From NCBI GenBank assembly GCA_948470475.1, contig OX419343.1, positions 4,287,916 to 4,351,915 of the forward strand: DNA of 64,000 nucleotides, in the 5' to 3' direction. Under the pieces are notes generated by a model that searched no databases, was not told the origin of the DNA, and saw only the letters and a list, made by a program, of their open reading frames with translations. Below, one piece after another: positions 26,501 to 40,181 of the stretch. Position 1 is the first letter of the stretch. The number at the start of each line of letters is the position of its first letter. This stretch comes from Galaxea fascicularis (Eukaryota; Cnidaria; Anthozoa; Scleractinia; Euphylliidae). The translations under genes and the position numbers were made by a program.

Positions 26501-29500
26501 CCCAATAGCAAAACTGATACAACTTTCTTGGCTTGCGAAAGCTATCGAGGCGACCGATGACGGTATGTTCGTCACCATTTCACCAAAGTAAAAGATACAA
26601 ACTGTTTCAGTAGTTAGGTGTAAAATGCACATTTGTTAGTGCCAAACAGGTTACAGCAAAGCGATGCTCTTGGGATTAACACCGAAGGACGTTTAAGTCA
26701 CGTAATTACATAATTTTCTTGTCACAATGTATTCCGTGCGTGACACAAGTCTCGCGAGTGTGAATCGTGTGTTGCAGTGGACTAAATGCTGCTATCGCCT
26801 CACAGGAAAACCAAATATGTCATTTTTGGATCCACACAATGATTAATAGGGTTAGATACTTGGATTTGGGACGATTAACAGGACGAACTATTGGCATTTC
26901 AACGATTAACAACGGTTAACAGTGGTTTTTCACTAAAGAGAACTGATAGTCTATTGTCTTGCATAGCATCTGTTGTTAACCGTTAAAATTGTCTGTTAAT
27001 CGTTGTTTTATCGATTCATGTTGTGTGTTTTGCTAAGTTAACCGTCATATACCGAATGGGATGCTTAGATATCTGCTAATAAAGCCGCTTAATGAAACAT
27101 GTGTTGCCGGGATTTGGAGTGGCCGTTCCCGCGGGATGAGGCCACTGGAGAGAAAAATTTGCCATCGCACACTCATTAGTTACGTTTCACATTTATCAGT
27201 AATGTCTTTATTAAGACAAATGACCTAATGCCTTGCCCAGCATAAGGACTAATGCCATAAGTGACAGAAATCTGGCTTTGCAAAATAGCCGTTTTTCTCG
27301 TATACCGCGACCGGTACACGCCATTTGCTGAAATTTCATCAGAACTTGGGGATCTCCTTTTACATGTAGGATCAATATATTTCCACGAAATAAAAATATT
27401 AAACCAACACAGCTCTATTTTATAACAGGCCCAGATGGGTGACTAAAATCAGCTCCTTAGTCCTTCCAACTCGTGCGCTACAAAGGAAATTCCCAAAAGG
27501 TCTCGTACACAATCTTGGACAAAACCGTTGAGAAAATTGAGCTCCAAAGTCTCTTTTTGTGAGAACACTAACAACCGAGTTTCACCACCCCCCTCCCCCT
27601 ATTCAATGTTGTTTGTGGCTCCTAAACGTTTGCCTAAGAATTGCGGCTTCCTAAATTCAACATTGAATAGGGGGAGGGGGAGGGGGAAGTTACTATAGTA
27701 ATACTGTTGAGCCAGAGGTTTTCGTGAACGATTTTTGGGCGCGAAGAGGCCAGTTTTCTCAAGTAGTTTTGTCCAAGATTGTATAACAGTGAAGTTGTGG
27801 AAAACGTGTGACGCACGCACTCCAGTAAGCTGCTTTTGCCATTGATTATTGGAAAATGTGGTCTTAAAAAATTCCAGTTGATTAGACAAGAAGTTATGTG
27901 TTATTTAGAGAAACTATGCGTATTTTTTGAGACTCCTAGAAAGCATTTGCCTTGATGGTTCTCTGCTGTTAAAGTAACAATGGAGAGTAGCATGTTTAAT
28001 ACGGGCTAAATTGACGCACAAAGGCAGTTGAACATTGCATTTTCAGCACTCGATAAGGGAGTGGAAGCTGTGAAGGTGGTGGAAACGTGTACTTAACAGT
28101 GCCTGCAATACACACTATTGGCCTAGAAACTGATTTTCAGCATGCCCAATAGCAAAACTGATACAACTTTCTTGGCTTGCGAAAGCTATCGAGGCGACCG
28201 ATGACGGTATGTTCGTCACCATTTCACCAAAGTAAAAGATACAAACTGTTTCAGTAGTTAGGTGTAAAATGCACATTTGTTAGTGCCAAACAGGTTACAG
28301 CAAAGCGATGCTCTTGGGATTAACACCGAAGGACGTTTAAGTCACGTAATTACATAATTTTCTTGTCACAATGTATTCCGTGCGTGACACAAGTCTCGCG
28401 AGTGTGAATCGTGTGTTGCAGTGGACTAAATGCTGCTATCGCCTCACAGGAAAACCAAATATGTCATTTTTGGATCCACACAATGATTAATAGGGTTAGA
28501 TACTTGGATTTGGGACGATTAACAGGACGAACTATTGGCATTTCAACGATTAACAACGGTTAACAGTGGTTTTTCACTAAAGAGAACTGATAGTCTATTG
28601 TCTTGCATAGCATCTGTTGTTAACCGTTAAAATTGTCTGTTAATCGTTGTTTTATCGATTCATGTTGTGTGTTTTGCTAAGTTAACCGTCATATACCGAA
28701 TGGGATGCTTAGATATCTGCTAATAAAGCCGCTTAATGAAACATGTGTTGCCGGGATTTGGAGTGGCCGTTCCCGCGGGATGAGGCCACTGGAGAGAAAA
28801 ATTTGCCATCGCACACTCATTAGTTACGTTTCACATTTATCAGTAATGTCTTTATTAAGACAAATGACCTAATGCCTTGCCCAGCATAAGGACTAATGCC
28901 ATAAGTGACAGAAATCTGGCTTTGCAAAATAGCCGTTTTTCTCGTATACCGCGACCGGTACACGCCATTTGCTGAAATTTCATCAGAACTTGGGGATCTC
29001 CTTTTACATGTAGGATCAATATATTTCCACGAAATAAAAATATTAAACCAACACAGCTCTATTTTATAACAGGCCCAGATGGGTGACTAAAATCAGCTCC
29101 TTAGTCCTTCCAACTCGTGCGCTACAAAGGAAATTCCCAAAAGGTCTCGTACACAATCTTGGACAAAACCGTTGAGAAAATTGAGCTCCAAAGTCTCTTT
29201 TTGTGAGAACACTAACAACCGAGTTTCACCACCCCCCTCCCCCTATTCAATGTTGTTTGTGGCTCCTAAACGTTTGCCTAAGAATTGCGGCTTCCTAAAT
29301 TCAACATTGAATAGGGGGAGGGGGAGGGGGAAGTTACTATAGTAATACTGTTGAGCCAGAGGTTTTCGTGAACGATTTTTGGGCGCGAAGAGGCCAGTTT
29401 TCTCAAGTAGTTTTGTCCAAGATTGTATAACAGTGAAGTTGTGGAAAACGTGTGACGCACGCACTCCAGTAAGCTGCTTTTGCCATTGATTATTGGAAAA

Positions 29501-32500
29501 TGTGGTCTTAAAAAATTCCAGTTGATTAGACAAGAAGTTATGTGTTATTTAGAGAAACTATGCGTATTTTTTGAGACTCCTAGAAAGCATTTGCCTTGAT
29601 GGTTCTCTGCTGTTAAAGTAACAATGGAGAGTAGCATGTTTAATACGGGCTAAATTGACGCACAAAGGCAGTTGAACATTGCATTTTCAGCACTCGATAA
29701 GGGAGTGGAAGCTGTGAAGGTGGTGGAAACGTGTACTTAACAGTGCCTGCAATACACACTATTGGCCTAGAAACTGATTTTCAGCATGCCCAATAGCAAA
29801 ACTGATACAACTTTCTTGGCTTGCGAAAGCTATCGAGGCGACCGATGACGGTATGTTCGTCACCATTTCACCAAAGTAAAAGATACAAACTGTTTCAGTA
29901 GTTAGGTGTAAAATGCACATTTGTTAGTGCCAAACAGGTTACAGCAAAGCGATGCTCTTGGGATTAACACCGAAGGACGTTTAAGTCACGTAATTACATA
30001 ATTTTCTTGTCACAATGTATTCCGTGCGTGACACAAGTCTCGCGAGTGTGAATCGTGTGTTGCAGTGGACTAAATGCTGCTATCGCCTCACAGGAAAACC
30101 AAATATGTCATTTTTGGATCCACACAATGATTAATAGGGTTAGATACTTGGATTTGGGACGATTAACAGGACGAACTATTGGCATTTCAACGATTAACAA
30201 CGGTTAACAGTGGTTTTTCACTAAAGAGAACTGATAGTCTATTGTCTTGCATAGCATCTGTTGTTAACCGTTAAAATTGTCTGTTAATCGTTGTTTTATC
30301 GATTCATGTTGTGTGTTTTGCTAAGTTAACCGTCATATACCGAATGGGATGCTTAGATATCTGCTAATAAAGCCGCTTAATGAAACATGTGTTGCCGGGA
30401 TTTGGAGTGGCCGTTCCCGCGGGATGAGGCCACTGGAGAGAAAAATTTGCCATCGCACACTCATTAGTTACGTTTCACATTTATCAGTAATGTCTTTATT
30501 AAGACAAATGACCTAATGCCTTGCCCAGCATAAGGACTAATGCCATAAGTGACAGAAATCTGGCTTTGCAAAATAGCCGTTTTTCTCGTATACCGCGACC
30601 GGTACACGCCATTTGCTGAAATTTCATCAGAACTTGGGGATCTCCTTTTACATGTAGGATCAATATATTTCCACGAAATAAAAATATTAAACCAACACAG
30701 CTCTATTTTATAACAGGCCCAGATGGGTGACTAAAATCAGCTCCTTAGTCCTTCCAACTCGTGCGCTACAAAGGAAATTCCCAAAAGGTCTCGTACACAA
30801 TCTTGGACAAAACCGTTGAGAAAATTGAGCTCCAAAGTCTCTTTTTGTGAGAACACTAACAACCGAGTTTCACCACCCCCCTCCCCCTATTCAATGTTGT
30901 TTGTGGCTCCTAAACGTTTGCCTAAGAATTGCGGCTTCCTAAATTCAACATTGAATAGGGGGAGGGGGAGGGGGAAGTTACTATAGTAATACTGTTGAGC
31001 CAGAGGTTTTCGTGAACGATTTTTGGGCGCGAAGAGGCCAGTTTTCTCAAGTAGTTTTGTCCAAGATTGTATAACAGTGAAGTTGTGGAAAACGTGTGAC
31101 GCACGCACTCCAGTAAGCTGCTTTTGCCATTGATTATTGGAAAATGTGGTCTTAAAAAATTCCAGTTGATTAGACAAGAAGTTATGTGTTATTTAGAGAA
31201 ACTATGCGTATTTTTTGAGACTCCTAGAAAGCATTTGCCTTGATGGTTCTCTGCTGTTAAAGTAACAATGGAGAGTAGCATGTTTAATACGGGCTAAATT
31301 GACGCACAAAGGCAGTTGAACATTGCATTTTCAGCACTCGATAAGGGAGTGGAAGCTGTGAAGGTGGTGGAAACGTGTACTTAACAGTGCCTGCAATACA
31401 CACTATTGGCCTAGAAACTGATTTTCAGCATGCCCAATAGCAAAACTGATACAACTTTCTTGGCTTGCGAAAGCTATCGAGGCGACCGATGACGGTATGT
31501 TCGTCACCATTTCACCAAAGTAAAAGATACAAACTGTTTCAGTAGTTAGGTGTAAAATGCACATTTGTTAGTGCCAAACAGGTTACAGCAAAGCGATGCT
31601 CTTGGGATTAACACCGAAGGACGTTTAAGTCACGTAATTACATAATTTTCTTGTCACAATGTATTCCGTGCGTGACACAAGTCTCGCGAGTGTGAATCGT
31701 GTGTTGCAGTGGACTAAATGCTGCTATCGCCTCACAGGAAAACCAAATATGTCATTTTTGGATCCACACAATGATTAATAGGGTTAGATACTTGGATTTG
31801 GGACGATTAACAGGACGAACTATTGGCATTTCAACGATTAACAACGGTTAACAGTGGTTTTTCACTAAAGAGAACTGATAGTCTATTGTCTTGCATAGCA
31901 TCTGTTGTTAACCGTTAAAATTGTCTGTTAATCGTTGTTTTATCGATTCATGTTGTGTGTTTTGCTAAGTTAACCGTCATATACCGAATGGGATGCTTAG
32001 ATATCTGCTAATAAAGCCGCTTAATGAAACATGTGTTGCCGGGATTTGGAGTGGCCGTTCCCGCGGGATGAGGCCACTGGAGAGAAAAATTTGCCATCGC
32101 ACACTCATTAGTTACGTTTCACATTTATCAGTAATGTCTTTATTAAGACAAATGACCTAATGCCTTGCCCAGCATAAGGACTAATGCCATAAGTGACAGA
32201 AATCTGGCTTTGCAAAATAGCCGTTTTTCTCGTATACCGCGACCGGTACACGCCATTTGCTGAAATTTCATCAGAACTTGGGGATCTCCTTTTACATGTA
32301 GGATCAATATATTTCCACGAAATAAAAATATTAAACCAACACAGCTCTATTTTATAACAGGCCCAGATGGGTGACTAAAATCAGCTCCTTAGTCCTTCCA
32401 ACTCGTGCGCTACAAAGGAAATTCCCAAAAGGTCTCGTACACAATCTTGGACAAAACCGTTGAGAAAATTGAGCTCCAAAGTCTCTTTTTGTGAGAACAC

Positions 32501-35500
32501 TAACAACCGAGTTTCACCACCCCCCTCCCCCTATTCAATGTTGTTTGTGGCTCCTAAACGTTTGCCTAAGAATTGCGGCTTCCTAAATTCAACATTGAAT
32601 AGGGGGAGGGGGAGGGGGAAGTTACTATAGTAATACTGTTGAGCCAGAGGTTTTCGTGAACGATTTTTGGGCGCGAAGAGGCCAGTTTTCTCAAGTAGTT
32701 TTGTCCAAGATTGTATAACAGTGAAGTTGTGGAAAACGTGTGACGCACGCACTCCAGTAAGCTGCTTTTGCCATTGATTATTGGAAAATGTGGTCTTAAA
32801 AAATTCCAGTTGATTAGACAAGAAGTTATGTGTTATTTAGAGAAACTATGCGTATTTTTTGAGACTCCTAGAAAGCATTTGCCTTGATGGTTCTCTGCTG
32901 TTAAAGTAACAATGGAGAGTAGCATGTTTAATACGGGCTAAATTGACGCACAAAGGCAGTTGAACATTGCATTTTCAGCACTCGATAAGGGAGTGGAAGC
33001 TGTGAAGGTGGTGGAAACGTGTACTTAACAGTGCCTGCAATACACACTATTGGCCTAGAAACTGATTTTCAGCATGCCCAATAGCAAAACTGATACAACT
33101 TTCTTGGCTTGCGAAAGCTATCGAGGCGACCGATGACGGTATGTTCGTCACCATTTCACCAAAGTAAAAGATACAAACTGTTTCAGTAGTTAGGTGTAAA
33201 ATGCACATTTGTTAGTGCCAAACAGGTTACAGCAAAGCGATGCTCTTGGGATTAACACCGAAGGACGTTTAAGTCACGTAATTACATAATTTTCTTGTCA
33301 CAATGTATTCCGTGCGTGACACAAGTCTCGCGAGTGTGAATCGTGTGTTGCAGTGGACTAAATGCTGCTATCGCCTCACAGGAAAACCAAATATGTCATT
33401 TTTGGATCCACACAATGATTAATAGGGTTAGATACTTGGATTTGGGACGATTAACAGGACGAACTATTGGCATTTCAACGATTAACAACGGTTAACAGTG
33501 GTTTTTCACTAAAGAGAACTGATAGTCTATTGTCTTGCATAGCATCTGTTGTTAACCGTTAAAATTGTCTGTTAATCGTTGTTTTATCGATTCATGTTGT
33601 GTGTTTTGCTAAGTTAACCGTCATATACCGAATGGGATGCTTAGATATCTGCTAATAAAGCCGCTTAATGAAACATGTGTTGCCGGGATTTGGAGTGGCC
33701 GTTCCCGCGGGATGAGGCCACTGGAGAGAAAAATTTGCCATCGCACACTCATTAGTTACGTTTCACATTTATCAGTAATGTCTTTATTAAGACAAATGAC
33801 CTAATGCCTTGCCCAGCATAAGGACTAATGCCATAAGTGACAGAAATCTGGCTTTGCAAAATAGCCGTTTTTCTCGTATACCGCGACCGGTACACGCCAT
33901 TTGCTGAAATTTCATCAGAACTTGGGGATCTCCTTTTACATGTAGGATCAATATATTTCCACGAAATAAAAATATTAAACCAACACAGCTCTATTTTATA
34001 ACAGGCCCAGATGGGTGACTAAAATCAGCTCCTTAGTCCTTCCAACTCGTGCGCTACAAAGGAAATTCCCAAAAGGTCTCGTACACAATCTTGGACAAAA
34101 CCGTTGAGAAAATTGAGCTCCAAAGTCTCTTTTTGTGAGAACACTAACAACCGAGTTTCACCACCCCCCTCCCCCTATTCAATGTTGTTTGTGGCTCCTA
34201 AACGTTTGCCTAAGAATTGCGGCTTCCTAAATTCAACATTGAATAGGGGGAGGGGGAGGGGGAAGTTACTATAGTAATACTGTTGAGCCAGAGGTTTTCG
34301 TGAACGATTTTTGGGCGCGAAGAGGCCAGTTTTCTCAAGTAGTTTTGTCCAAGATTGTATAACAGTGAAGTTGTGGAAAACGTGTGACGCACGCACTCCA
34401 GTAAGCTGCTTTTGCCATTGATTATTGGAAAATGTGGTCTTAAAAAATTCCAGTTGATTAGACAAGAAGTTATGTGTTATTTAGAGAAACTATGCGTATT
34501 TTTTGAGACTCCTAGAAAGCATTTGCCTTGATGGTTCTCTGCTGTTAAAGTAACAATGGAGAGTAGCATGTTTAATACGGGCTAAATTGACGCACAAAGG
34601 CAGTTGAACATTGCATTTTCAGCACTCGATAAGGGAGTGGAAGCTGTGAAGGTGGTGGAAACGTGTACTTAACAGTGCCTGCAATACACACTATTGGCCT
34701 AGAAACTGATTTTCAGCATGCCCAATAGCAAAACTGATACAACTTTCTTGGCTTGCGAAAGCTATCGAGGCGACCGATGACGGTATGTTCGTCACCATTT
34801 CACCAAAGTAAAAGATACAAACTGTTTCAGTAGTTAGGTGTAAAATGCACATTTGTTAGTGCCAAACAGGTTACAGCAAAGCGATGCTCTTGGGATTAAC
34901 ACCGAAGGACGTTTAAGTCACGTAATTACATAATTTTCTTGTCACAATGTATTCCGTGCGTGACACAAGTCTCGCGAGTGTGAATCGTGTGTTGCAGTGG
35001 ACTAAATGCTGCTATCGCCTCACAGGAAAACCAAATATGTCATTTTTGGATCCACACAATGATTAATAGGGTTAGATACTTGGATTTGGGACGATTAACA
35101 GGACGAACTATTGGCATTTCAACGATTAACAACGGTTAACAGTGGTTTTTCACTAAAGAGAACTGATAGTCTATTGTCTTGCATAGCATCTGTTGTTAAC
35201 CGTTAAAATTGTCTGTTAATCGTTGTTTTATCGATTCATGTTGTGTGTTTTGCTAAGTTAACCGTCATATACCGAATGGGATGCTTAGATATCTGCTAAT
35301 AAAGCCGCTTAATGAAACATGTGTTGCCGGGATTTGGAGTGGCCGTTCCCGCGGGATGAGGCCACTGGAGAGAAAAATTTGCCATCGCACACTCATTAGT
35401 TACGTTTCACATTTATCAGTAATGTCTTTATTAAGACAAATGACCTAATGCCTTGCCCAGCATAAGGACTAATGCCATAAGTGACAGAAATCTGGCTTTG

Positions 35501-37645
35501 CAAAATAGCCGTTTTTCTCGTATACCGCGACCGGTACACGCCATTTGCTGAAATTTCATCAGAACTTGGGGATCTCCTTTTACATGTAGGATCAATATAT
35601 TTCCACGAAATAAAAATATTAAACCAACACAGCTCTATTTTATAACAGGCCCAGATGGGTGACTAAAATCAGCTCCTTAGTCCTTCCAACTCGTGCGCTA
35701 CAAAGGAAATTCCCAAAAGGTCTCGTACACAATCTTGGACAAAACCGTTGAGAAAATTGAGCTCCAAAGTCTCTTTTTGTGAGAACACTAACAACCGAGT
35801 TTCACCACCCCCCTCCCCCTATTCAATGTTGTTTGTGGCTCCTAAACGTTTGCCTAAGAATTGCGGCTTCCTAAATTCAACATTGAATAGGGGGAGGGGG
35901 AGGGGGAAGTTACTATAGTAATACTGTTGAGCCAGAGGTTTTCGTGAACGATTTTTGGGCGCGAAGAGGCCAGTTTTCTCAAGTAGTTTTGTCCAAGATT
36001 GTATAACAGTGAAGTTGTGGAAAACGTGTGACGCACGCACTCCAGTAAGCTGCTTTTGCCATTGATTATTGGAAAATGTGGTCTTAAAAAATTCCAGTTG
36101 ATTAGACAAGAAGTTATGTGTTATTTAGAGAAACTATGCGTATTTTTTGAGACTCCTAGAAAGCATTTGCCTTGATGGTTCTCTGCTGTTAAAGTAACAA
36201 TGGAGAGTAGCATGTTTAATACGGGCTAAATTGACGCACAAAGGCAGTTGAACATTGCATTTTCAGCACTCGATAAGGGAGTGGAAGCTGTGAAGGTGGT
36301 GGAAACGTGTACTTAACAGTGCCTGCAATACACACTATTGGCCTAGAAACTGATTTTCAGCATGCCCAATAGCAAAACTGATACAACTTTCTTGGCTTGC
36401 GAAAGCTATCGAGGCGACCGATGACGGTATGTTCGTCACCATTTCACCAAAGTAAAAGATACAAACTGTTTCAGTAGTTAGGTGTAAAATGCACATTTGT
36501 TAGTGCCAAACAGGTTACAGCAAAGCGATGCTCTTGGGATTAACACCGAAGGACGTTTAAGTCACGTAATTACATAATTTTCTTGTCACAATGTATTCCG
36601 TGCGTGACACAAGTCTCGCGAGTGTGAATCGTGTGTTGCAGTGGACTAAATGCTGCTATCGCCTCACAGGAAAACCAAATATGTCATTTTTGGATCCACA
36701 CAATGATTAATAGGGTTAGATACTTGGATTTGGGACGATTAACAGGACGAACTATTGGCATTTCAACGATTAACAACGGTTAACAGTGGTTTTTCACTAA
36801 AGAGAACTGATAGTCTATTGTCTTGCATAGCATCTGTTGTTAACCGTTAAAATTGTCTGTTAATCGTTGTTTTATCGATTCATGTTGTGTGTTTTGCTAA
36901 GTTAACCGTCATATACCGAATGGGATGCTTAGATATCTGCTAATAAAGCCGCTTAATGAAACATGTGTTGCCGGGATTTGGAGTGGCCGTTCCCGCGGGA
37001 TGAGGCCACTGGAGAGAAAAATTTGCCATCGCACACTCATTAGTTACGTTTCACATTTATCAGTAATGTCTTTATTAAGACAAATGACCTAATGCCTTGC
37101 CCAGCATAAGGACTAATGCCATAAGTGACAGAAATCTGGCTTTGCAAAATAGCCGTTTTTCTCGTATACCGCGACCGGTACACGCCATTTGCTGAAATTT
37201 CATCAGAACTTGGGGATCTCCTTTTACATGTAGGATCAATATATTTCCACGAAATAAAAATATTAAACCAACACAGCTCTATTTTATAACAGGCCCAGAT
37301 GGGTGACTAAAATCAGCTCCTTAGTCCTTCCAACTCGTGCGCTACAAAGGAAATTCCCAAAAGGTCTCGTACACAATCTTGGACAAAACCGTTGAGAAAA
37401 TTGAGCTCCAAAGTCTCTTTTTGTGAGAACACTAACAACCGAGTTTCACCACCCCCCTCCCCCTATTCAATGTTGTTTGTGGCTCCTAAACGTTTGCCTA
37501 AGAATTGCGGCTTCCTAAATTCAACATTGAATAGGGGGAGGGGGAGGGGGAAGTTACTATAGTAATACTGTTGAGCCAGAGGTTTTCGTGAACGATTTTT
37601 GGGCGCGAAGAGGCCAGTTTTCTCAAGTAGTTTTGTCCAAGATTG
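26501..37645 (-). repeat. Right satellite array, inverted, 1,644-bp units, ~6.8 copies
   Basis: These are the same repeat as 3179-26300, in reverse complement and clearly diverged (scattered substitutions, small indels). MITE outer ends fall at 27781, 29425, 31069, 32713, 34357, 36001 and 37645, a constant 1,644-bp period. I saw no length change and no substitutions between copies. The internal MITE is 272 bp (27510-27781 in the first copy) and lacks the long G-run, having CACCACCCCCCTCCCCC instead. The last unit ends exactly at the MITE end beside TA. No coding function is supported. Confidence 0.95.
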
Positions 37646-37647
37646 TA

Positions 37648-39550
37648 GTAATAGACTTAGTAATCGTTCCAGATTCACTAATGTTTGCTTTATGTGCGAA
37701 TTCTGAAACTAAAAGTTGTTGTTGTTGTTCACTAGTTTCCCGACCGCTGGACAAAGGGAACGAAGATTTCGGAATGAGTTTACAATGCCTTATAATATGT
37801 TCCAGTTTCCCCACAACAAAGGGTTCCTATGAGGCAACTGCGGACAACCTAGTGAGTATTAACAATTACTGATATCGTTTTATGTGTTTGGAAAACCGAA
37901 AGCGTTCGTTTGGTTAGGCAGTTGTTTTTCGCTTGTTTTCCCGTAAAGCCGCGGTAAAGTCCCTGTGACGTCCTCCATTGTGTATCAACGCGCTTTGTTC
38001 ACGGGAGTATCCGGCGAAAGAGGTTCTTGAAAGCGGTTGGTCAAAGTGGTTAAAACTAAAGTACAAACAAAGAAAAGAACGTTACAAAGTGAACTAAAAC
38101 GGGACGAAAAACTAGATTAAAGCGACACTTACATTTGTTAGGGGCTGGGATAAAATTGCACTGGAGCGGTGACGAACTGTAGAGCGAAATCTGGCTGCCG
38201 TAGGGCGAAACTACATACGTGAAACTGCTTGGAAATGCGAAGCGCAAAATGAAACCGAAAATGATTACACAAGTTTGAATACTAACGAAGAATTACTCGA
38301 CTGGCACGCTAAAATACAATTCGCATGCACGACCATACACGACTAACTCTGACTCGTCCCCAGTCGTCTTCATACCACGCAGGGAGAGAGATGGGTACCG
38401 AGAAAAGGAGCGCAAAGTGAGATGGGTAGGGACAAAAGGAAGGAGATCTCAAGCGGTTAAATCAGCTTAGTGTATTGTTTACGTTCTTTTCAGTTCTTAT
38501 GTGCAATCACCGGTTCATCAATAAATACAGTTTGTTACCATTTTAACGTTTTGGTTTGGTACTCTTGTGTAACGTAAGATGAACTGTGGAAACAATACAA
38601 TAGAATAGAATTGTAGGGGAGGTGGTGGAAAACACCACTACCACCTCCACCACAATTCTATTGTTTTCCTCTTCCTCCTCCTCCTCCTATGTCATTTGAG
38701 CTTTACTCCCTCATAACAAACATTTATAGATGGGTTGGTCATTGATCGCGTGTTTAAACTGAGCGCTCCGAAATGCTGCTGTTTTTATTTCAATGGTAGA
38801 GTTGTCCCATTGGCGTTTTTCCTGTTCAAGTTTGTATGCAAATATAGGGTTGAAAGTAGAGTCATTGCATGTTTGCATAATTAGTCGCTAACGGAGCGGA
38901 AAACATGACAAGTTAGCTAAGAATTTATTCTCTCTCATCGCCAAAGCTGAGAAGTCAGATTAGTATCGAGATTATAATAATAATAACTTTATTTAAGTCT
39001 CAAATCTTATAGCCGGGCACATGTGCCCTACTAATCGGGGAGACAATTAAGACATTTGATTGAGATAGAAGAGAACTCAGTTTGGTAACAAACAGTCGGG
39101 ATTGAAATAGAGAGTTTAATTTCAGTGTATGTTTTCCTTGTGTTAACGGAACAACCGCTTGACAAGAGAACAGTCATAACTAAGCGGTTTACACAACTCC
39201 TTGTGTTTGTGCATTCACCCTGAAAGCGGAGTGACTAGTACGTGCGTGGGGTTGAGGTGATGATACAAGCGTGGGTTATAATCCGACCCTCTTTGTGTCT
39301 GTGCAGTCACCGCGACGATACACGGGTGGGGTTAAGGTCCGAGCCTCTCAATAAAATGGTTATTCATGACGTCATCAACGTTAATGTATTCCACCGCAAA
39401 TTGATGAGGTTCCACCGCAAAAACGGGGCCTAACCGGTGCGCTCTATACTACTAGCATACACAATCAGGGAAAAAATAGAAAAGATACTAACGAACGGGC
39501 ATTTAGTCCTTTACAGTTCCCGGCTTCCCAAATAAGCTCTCCCCGCGTGA
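37648..39550. other. Intergenic stretch right of the satellite block
   Basis: No supported exon. It holds an imperfect hairpin at about 38597-38668 (AATAGAATTGT and GGAGGTGG arms, then a CCT-rich tail), an AAT triplet run near 38971-38985, and a GTT run near 37717-37728. A loosely duplicated GTGGGGTTGAGGT / GTGGGGTTAAGGT motif lies at 39246-39340. Confidence 0.5.
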
Positions 39551-40181
39551 TTAAGGTGATTCCTTGGTATTGCATTGCGCATCCCTACTGAGCACGAGTT
39601 TTGCGTCATTAGCGCGCGCACATGAGCGCGTGCGCCTACAAAACGTAAGAGATTTTCCCTCAAACTAAGCTCGATAACGGAATAAATGCTCCTTTTCTCT
39701 TAAACGAACACGGTGACCCCCACTTTTTATTTCCTAATTTCAATGAGAACAATACCCTTAATAACTGAGAAAAATATCAGCAGAAATCTATGGCCACTTT
39801 TTTGGCAAATGAAATAAGTACTACAGAGGGAGACATAACGGGCCCATTAGCACATGTCCAAATTATGTTTCCTTTAAAGGATAAAAAAATGCAGGGTCCT
39901 GAAGACATTTTTTGTGGGACAGAAATGAATAAACAATCAAAGAAAGTCAAACTCTGTTTGATATCACAGGCTGCATTGAAAAATAATCGAGCTCATTTGT
40001 TGCGCACGGAGATTACCAAAAGTCACCTAAGTAAGCATATTTGTCAGCATTGTGGCGTGAGAACAAGCACGGTGACCCTCTCTTTTTATTATGTTTTTAA
40101 TATGCCCTTGGCCTGTAACAACAGCATACCAAGTTTCATCGGAAATCTATGGCGGGTTCTTTTACTAGGGAATCACCTTAA
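39551..40181. mobile_element. TTAA-flanked MITE-like element, 623 bp
   Basis: The inverted ends GGTGATTCC (39555) and GGAATCACC (ending 40177) are each flanked by TTAA (39551-39554 and 40178-40181). TTAA duplications are characteristic of piggyBac and Kolobok superfamilies; the exact class is not decidable here. Internally it has GCATTGCGCATCC and two CACGGTGACCC...CTTTTTATT modules. A 132-codon frame inside (39790-40188) crosses the element's end and looks non-functional. A relative starts near 56599. Confidence 0.75.

Larger units (their letters stand above)
3177..37647. mobile_element. Giant inverted satellite block with transposon-like ends
   Basis: The block begins at 3177 with TA followed by CAATCTTGGACAAAACTAC and ends with GTAGTTTTGTCCAAGATTG followed by TA at 37646-37647. 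These outer ends are reverse complements and are the same (left) end of the MITE found in each internal unit. Between them lie a + oriented array, a 200-base assembly gap and a minus oriented array. The repeats stop abruptly at both TA sites and unrelated sequence follows. TA duplications with short inverted ends are typical of the Tc1/mariner superfamily; calling the whole block one mobilised unit is inference. No transposase frame is seen inside. Confidence 0.55.

Noticed and set aside
26212..26632. Frames across the N gap
   Set aside because: They consist mainly of undefined residues and join unrelated array halves.
27599..27889. 96-codon frame repeated in the right array
   Set aside because: It spans the MITE, including its inverted ends and C/G tracts, and has no intact counterpart in the left array. 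It is a by-product of a homogeneous repeat.
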